Source: an uncultured Alcaligenaceae bacterium
Lineage (GTDB): Bacteria; Pseudomonadota; Gammaproteobacteria; Burkholderiales; Burkholderiaceae_B
Direction: 5' to 3'
Length of the DNA stretch: 14,889 nucleotides
Assembly (NCBI GenBank): GCA_937897265.1
Contig: CALCPT010000645.1
Coordinates: forward strand, 1 to 14,889
Numbering within the stretch: the stretch's first letter is position 1; every line of letters starts with the position of its first letter. The notes under the pieces are model-generated. The model made no database searches and was not told the origin of the DNA. It saw only the letters and a list, made by a program, of their open reading frames with translations. Shown piece after piece: positions 13,010-14,889 of this stretch. The translations under genes and the position numbers were made by a program.

Positions 13010-13990
13010 GCCGTTTAAGTGGCAGGCCGACCAATGGCCCGCCGACAATTCACGTAGCGCAGGCGCTTGCTCGGCACAGACAGGCTTAGCGTAGGGACAA
13101 CGCGGGTGAAAATGGCATCCAGTGGGCGGAGCCAGGGGCGAAGGGATTTCGCCCTTGATCGGCGTGTAAGCAATGTTGCGTCGATCAAGTCTGGGCACTT
13201 CAGCTAGCAACGCCTGCGTGTAAGGATGATTAGGATAGTCATGCAGCTCGGTGGTTTGACCGATTTCGACTACACGGCCCAAGTACATCACGACCACGCG
13301 ATCAGCGATATGGCGTACGACACCAAGATCGTGACTGATAAACAAATACGTTAACGCCAGGCGCTCGCGCAAATCCATAAACAGATTAAGCACTTGTGCT
13401 TGAATCGACACATCAAGCGCGGCCACGGCCTCGTCACACACCAACAAAGTCGGCTCAACAGCTAAAGCTCGTGCGATACCAATGCGTGCCCGCTGGCCGC
13501 CCGAAAACTGATGCGGAAAACGCCTGACGTAAGACGCATCAAGACCAACTTGCTCAAGCAAGTGCGCAGCTTGGTCTTTTGCCTGACTCACAGGGATCAG
13601 ACCGTGCGCGATCGGCGCCTCAACAATCGCCTCACCAACACGCTTGCGCGGGTTCAGCGAAGCAAAGGGATCCTGAAAAATCATCTGAATCTTAGGGCGT
13701 ATGCCAGGCGCATGCTGCAAGGCCTTACCCTCAAACAACACCTCGCCCTCGGTCGCCGAATACAGCCCCGCTATCACACGCCCGAGCGTCGACTTGCCAC
13801 AACCCGACTCACCCACCAAGCCAATCACTTCACCCGCAGCGATTTGAAACGACACTTGATCGACCGCATGTACGGTTTGGGCGGGCGCTGCCAAGCCAAG
13901 CTTCGCCGCAAAACGCTCGATGACATCTTGCGAACTCGTGAAACGTTTGCTGACTTTGCGCAAATCAAGTAGAGGCATGGTTGTGCTCAT
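13007..13990 (-). CDS. ABC transporter ATP-binding subunit, peptide/nickel type (DppF/OppF-like)
   Basis: This cytoplasmic ATPase would power uptake of di- or oligopeptides or related solutes, paired with the DppD-like subunit on its right. The 327 residues contain Walker A GESGCGKST (60-68), Q106 in the Q-loop (MIFQDPFASLNP), the signature FSGGQ (162-166), Walker B LLVCDE (182-187) with catalytic E187, and H220 (FISHDLG). The C-terminal oligopeptide-transporter extension has four cysteines, C292, C298, C305 and C323, the usual pattern in DppF-like proteins. After the catalytic Glu it reads EAVAALDVS where the family almost always has EPVSALDVS. The ATG at 13990 has GAGG eight bases upstream, and its first bases overlap the TGA of a possible 45-codon ORF. 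The substrate is unknown because the permeases and binding protein are outside the window. Confidence 0.93.
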   Translation of the reverse strand: MSTTMPLLDLRKVSKRFTSSQDVIERFAAKLGLAAPAQTVHAVDQVSFQIAAGEVIGLVGESGCGKSTLGRVIAGLYSATEGEVLFEGKALQHAPGIRPKIQMIFQDPFASLNPRKRVGEAIVEAPIAHGLIPVSQAKDQAAHLLEQVGLDASYVRRFPHQFSGGQRARIGIARALAVEPTLLVCDEAVAALDVSIQAQVLNLFMDLRERLALTYLFISHDLGVVRHIADRVVVMYLGRVVEIGQTTELHDYPNHPYTQALLAEVPRLDRRNIAYTPIKGEIPSPLAPPTGCHFHPRCPYAKPVCAEQAPALRELSAGHWSACHLNG

Positions 13991-14124
13991 ACATACGCCT
14001 CACTCGTGACGGCTTCACCTTGCGCATGAGTCAAACCATACAAAGCAACTGTGGTCGTCATCGATTGATATCTGCGAACAGTTCTTGGAACCTTCGTCAT
14101 CGGATGATGTTTGCGAGCGGTCAT
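13987..14124 (-). CDS. Possible small ORF (45 codons) between the two ABC ATPase genes
   Basis: An ATG at 14124 starts 10 bases after the stop of the DppD-like gene, and the frame ends in a TGA overlapping the DppF-like ATG as ATGA, the classical arrangement for translational coupling. The product would be basic at its N-terminus (MTARKHHPMTKVPRTVRRY) and neutral after that, with no membrane segment or recognisable motif. The ribosome-binding site is weak. The reading frame could be chance, or a decayed remnant that still carries ribosomes across the gap. It is listed because it fills the unusual 144-base space exactly. Confidence 0.3.
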   Translation of the reverse strand: MTARKHHPMTKVPRTVRRYQSMTTTVALYGLTHAQGEAVTSEAYV

Positions 14125-14134
14125 AGTGTCATCA

Positions 14135-14889
14135 TCATTGGTTGTTCTGCACGAGTGGGCGCACACAACGCACCACTCGCTCGTCTGCGAATTCGCGTAC
14201 CGGTGGCTCGACTGCACAATCGTCACCGGCGAAGCTACAGCGATTGCGAAACGCACAACCTTTAGGGCGATTGACCAGCGAGGGCGTCATCCCAGGAATC
14301 TGATGCAAGCGTTGCCCACGCGGATTGTTCGCTGGCACTGAATCCAGCAAGCCACGGGTATAGGGGTGAAGTGGTGCGTTGAGCACTTGCTCGACGGGGC
14401 CACTTTCAACAATGCGACCGGCATACATGACGGCCACACGTTGCGCCAAACCCGCTACAACTGCTAAGTCGTGGGTAATCCAGATTAAGGCGGTTCCTGT
14501 TTCGCGCGTTAAACGCTGCATTTCAAACAAAATTTGACCTTGCACCGTCACATCCAGCGCGGTGGTTGGCTCGTCAGCAATAATCAGCGCTGGGCGCAAT
14601 AACAAGGCGATCGCGATCGCCACTCGCTGACGCATACCACCCGAAAACTGATGAGGATATTGTTTCAAGCGCTCGTCAGGCGAGGCGATACCAACTTGCA
14701 CCAAGACTTCACGACAGCGTGCCCGCGCCTGTTCAGCCGACATTGAACGATGGGCTTGCAGCGTTTCAATCATTTGTGTGTCAACGCGCAACACCGGGTT
14801 CAGTGTCATCATCGGATCTTGAAAAATCATGGCAAGTCGATCGCCGCGCAATTGTCGCAGCGTTTCATCACTGGCACCGACTAGATCGG
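14135..14889 (-). CDS. ABC transporter ATP-binding subunit, peptide/nickel type (DppD/OppD-like), partial
   Basis: The gene runs off the right edge of the window; about 250 C-terminal residues are visible, starting within DLVGASDETLRQLRGDRLAM. Walker A lies outside. Visible are the Q-loop MIFQDPMMTLNPV, the signature FSGGMRQRVAIA, Walker B LIIADEPTTALD, the H-loop WITHDLAVV, and the C-terminal oligopeptide extension with four cysteines (CAFRNRCSF, DDC, RCV). It ends in VQNNQ. Together with the DppF-like ATPase it would form the heterodimeric motor of a peptide-type importer. Usually the two genes overlap or nearly touch; here 144 bases separate them. The DEPTTALD sequence is canonical, unlike the variant in its partner. 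Confidence 0.93.
   Translation of the reverse strand, partial: DLVGASDETLRQLRGDRLAMIFQDPMMTLNPVLRVDTQMIETLQAHRSMSAEQARARCREVLVQVGIASPDERLKQYPHQFSGGMRQRVAIAIALLLRPALIIADEPTTALDVTVQGQILFEMQRLTRETGTALIWITHDLAVVAGLAQRVAVMYAGRIVESGPVEQVLNAPLHPYTRGLLDSVPANNPRGQRLHQIPGMTPSLVNRPKGCAFRNRCSFAGDDCAVEPPVREFADERVVRCVRPLVQNNQ

Noticed and set aside
13511..13972. A 153-codon plus-strand frame inside the DppF-like gene
   Set aside because: It is antisense to intact Walker and signature motifs and is rich in Arg, Leu and Thr, as expected for a shadow frame.
1..14889. tRNA, rRNA, CRISPR, insertion sequences, attachment sites, riboswitches
   Set aside because: No cloverleaf or repeat-spacer pattern, transposase motif, terminal inverted repeats or conserved riboswitch core was recognised on reading both strands by eye.

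Overview
The window looks like a chromosomal segment from a betaproteobacterium, most likely a Burkholderiales/Alcaligenaceae-type organism of about 50% GC. The evidence is three periplasmic receptors of the Bug/TctC family (a family greatly expanded in that group), a DctP-type receptor, and a recurring GAGACA ribosome-binding motif just before start codons. No rRNA, tRNA, CRISPR array, insertion sequence or origin was seen. The first ~620 bases do not belong with the rest: they are much richer in GC and splice unrelated protein fragments together, most likely an assembly chimera.

Layout. (1) 1-~620: GC-rich mosaic of a possible beta-lactamase-family C-terminus (+), an unassigned stretch, and the catalytic core of a type I DNA methyltransferase HsdM (-), joined in frame to the N-terminus of a DctP-like receptor (-) whose promoter, RBS and signal peptide (582-829) look normal. 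(2) 1004-7059: five genes on the minus strand, transcribed right to left: Bug receptor, HSL-type alpha/beta hydrolase, aldehyde dehydrogenase, zinc alcohol dehydrogenase, D-tartrate dehydratase-like enolase-superfamily enzyme; the DctP fragment follows. (3) 7125-8381: an acidic hypothetical protein (-), divergent from a small overlapping pair (+) encoding a 67-aa unknown and a DUF2335-like two-helix membrane protein, with two interlocked palindromes upstream. (4) 8378-11311: a Baeyer-Villiger-type flavin monooxygenase (-), divergent from a second Bug receptor (+). (5) 11399-13002: a cysteine-dioxygenase-like cupin (-), divergent from a third Bug receptor (+). (6) 13007-14889: two peptide-type ABC transporter ATPases (-), the upstream one cut by the window edge, with a possible 45-codon ORF between them.

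How they may work together. The five-gene block reads as uptake and oxidation of an organic acid or hydroxy-ester: receptor, ester or lactone cleavage, alcohol to aldehyde, aldehyde to acid, then dehydration of a 2,3-dihydroxy acid to a 2-keto acid. With the nearby Baeyer-Villiger-type enzyme, the window holds the four enzyme classes of the cyclohexanone (ChnB/C/D/E-type) route: ketone to lactone, hydroxy acid, oxo acid, diacid. That link is inference. The enzyme families are well supported by motifs; their substrates are not known. No transcriptional regulator and no TctA/TctB or DctQ/DctM membrane subunits are present in the window.
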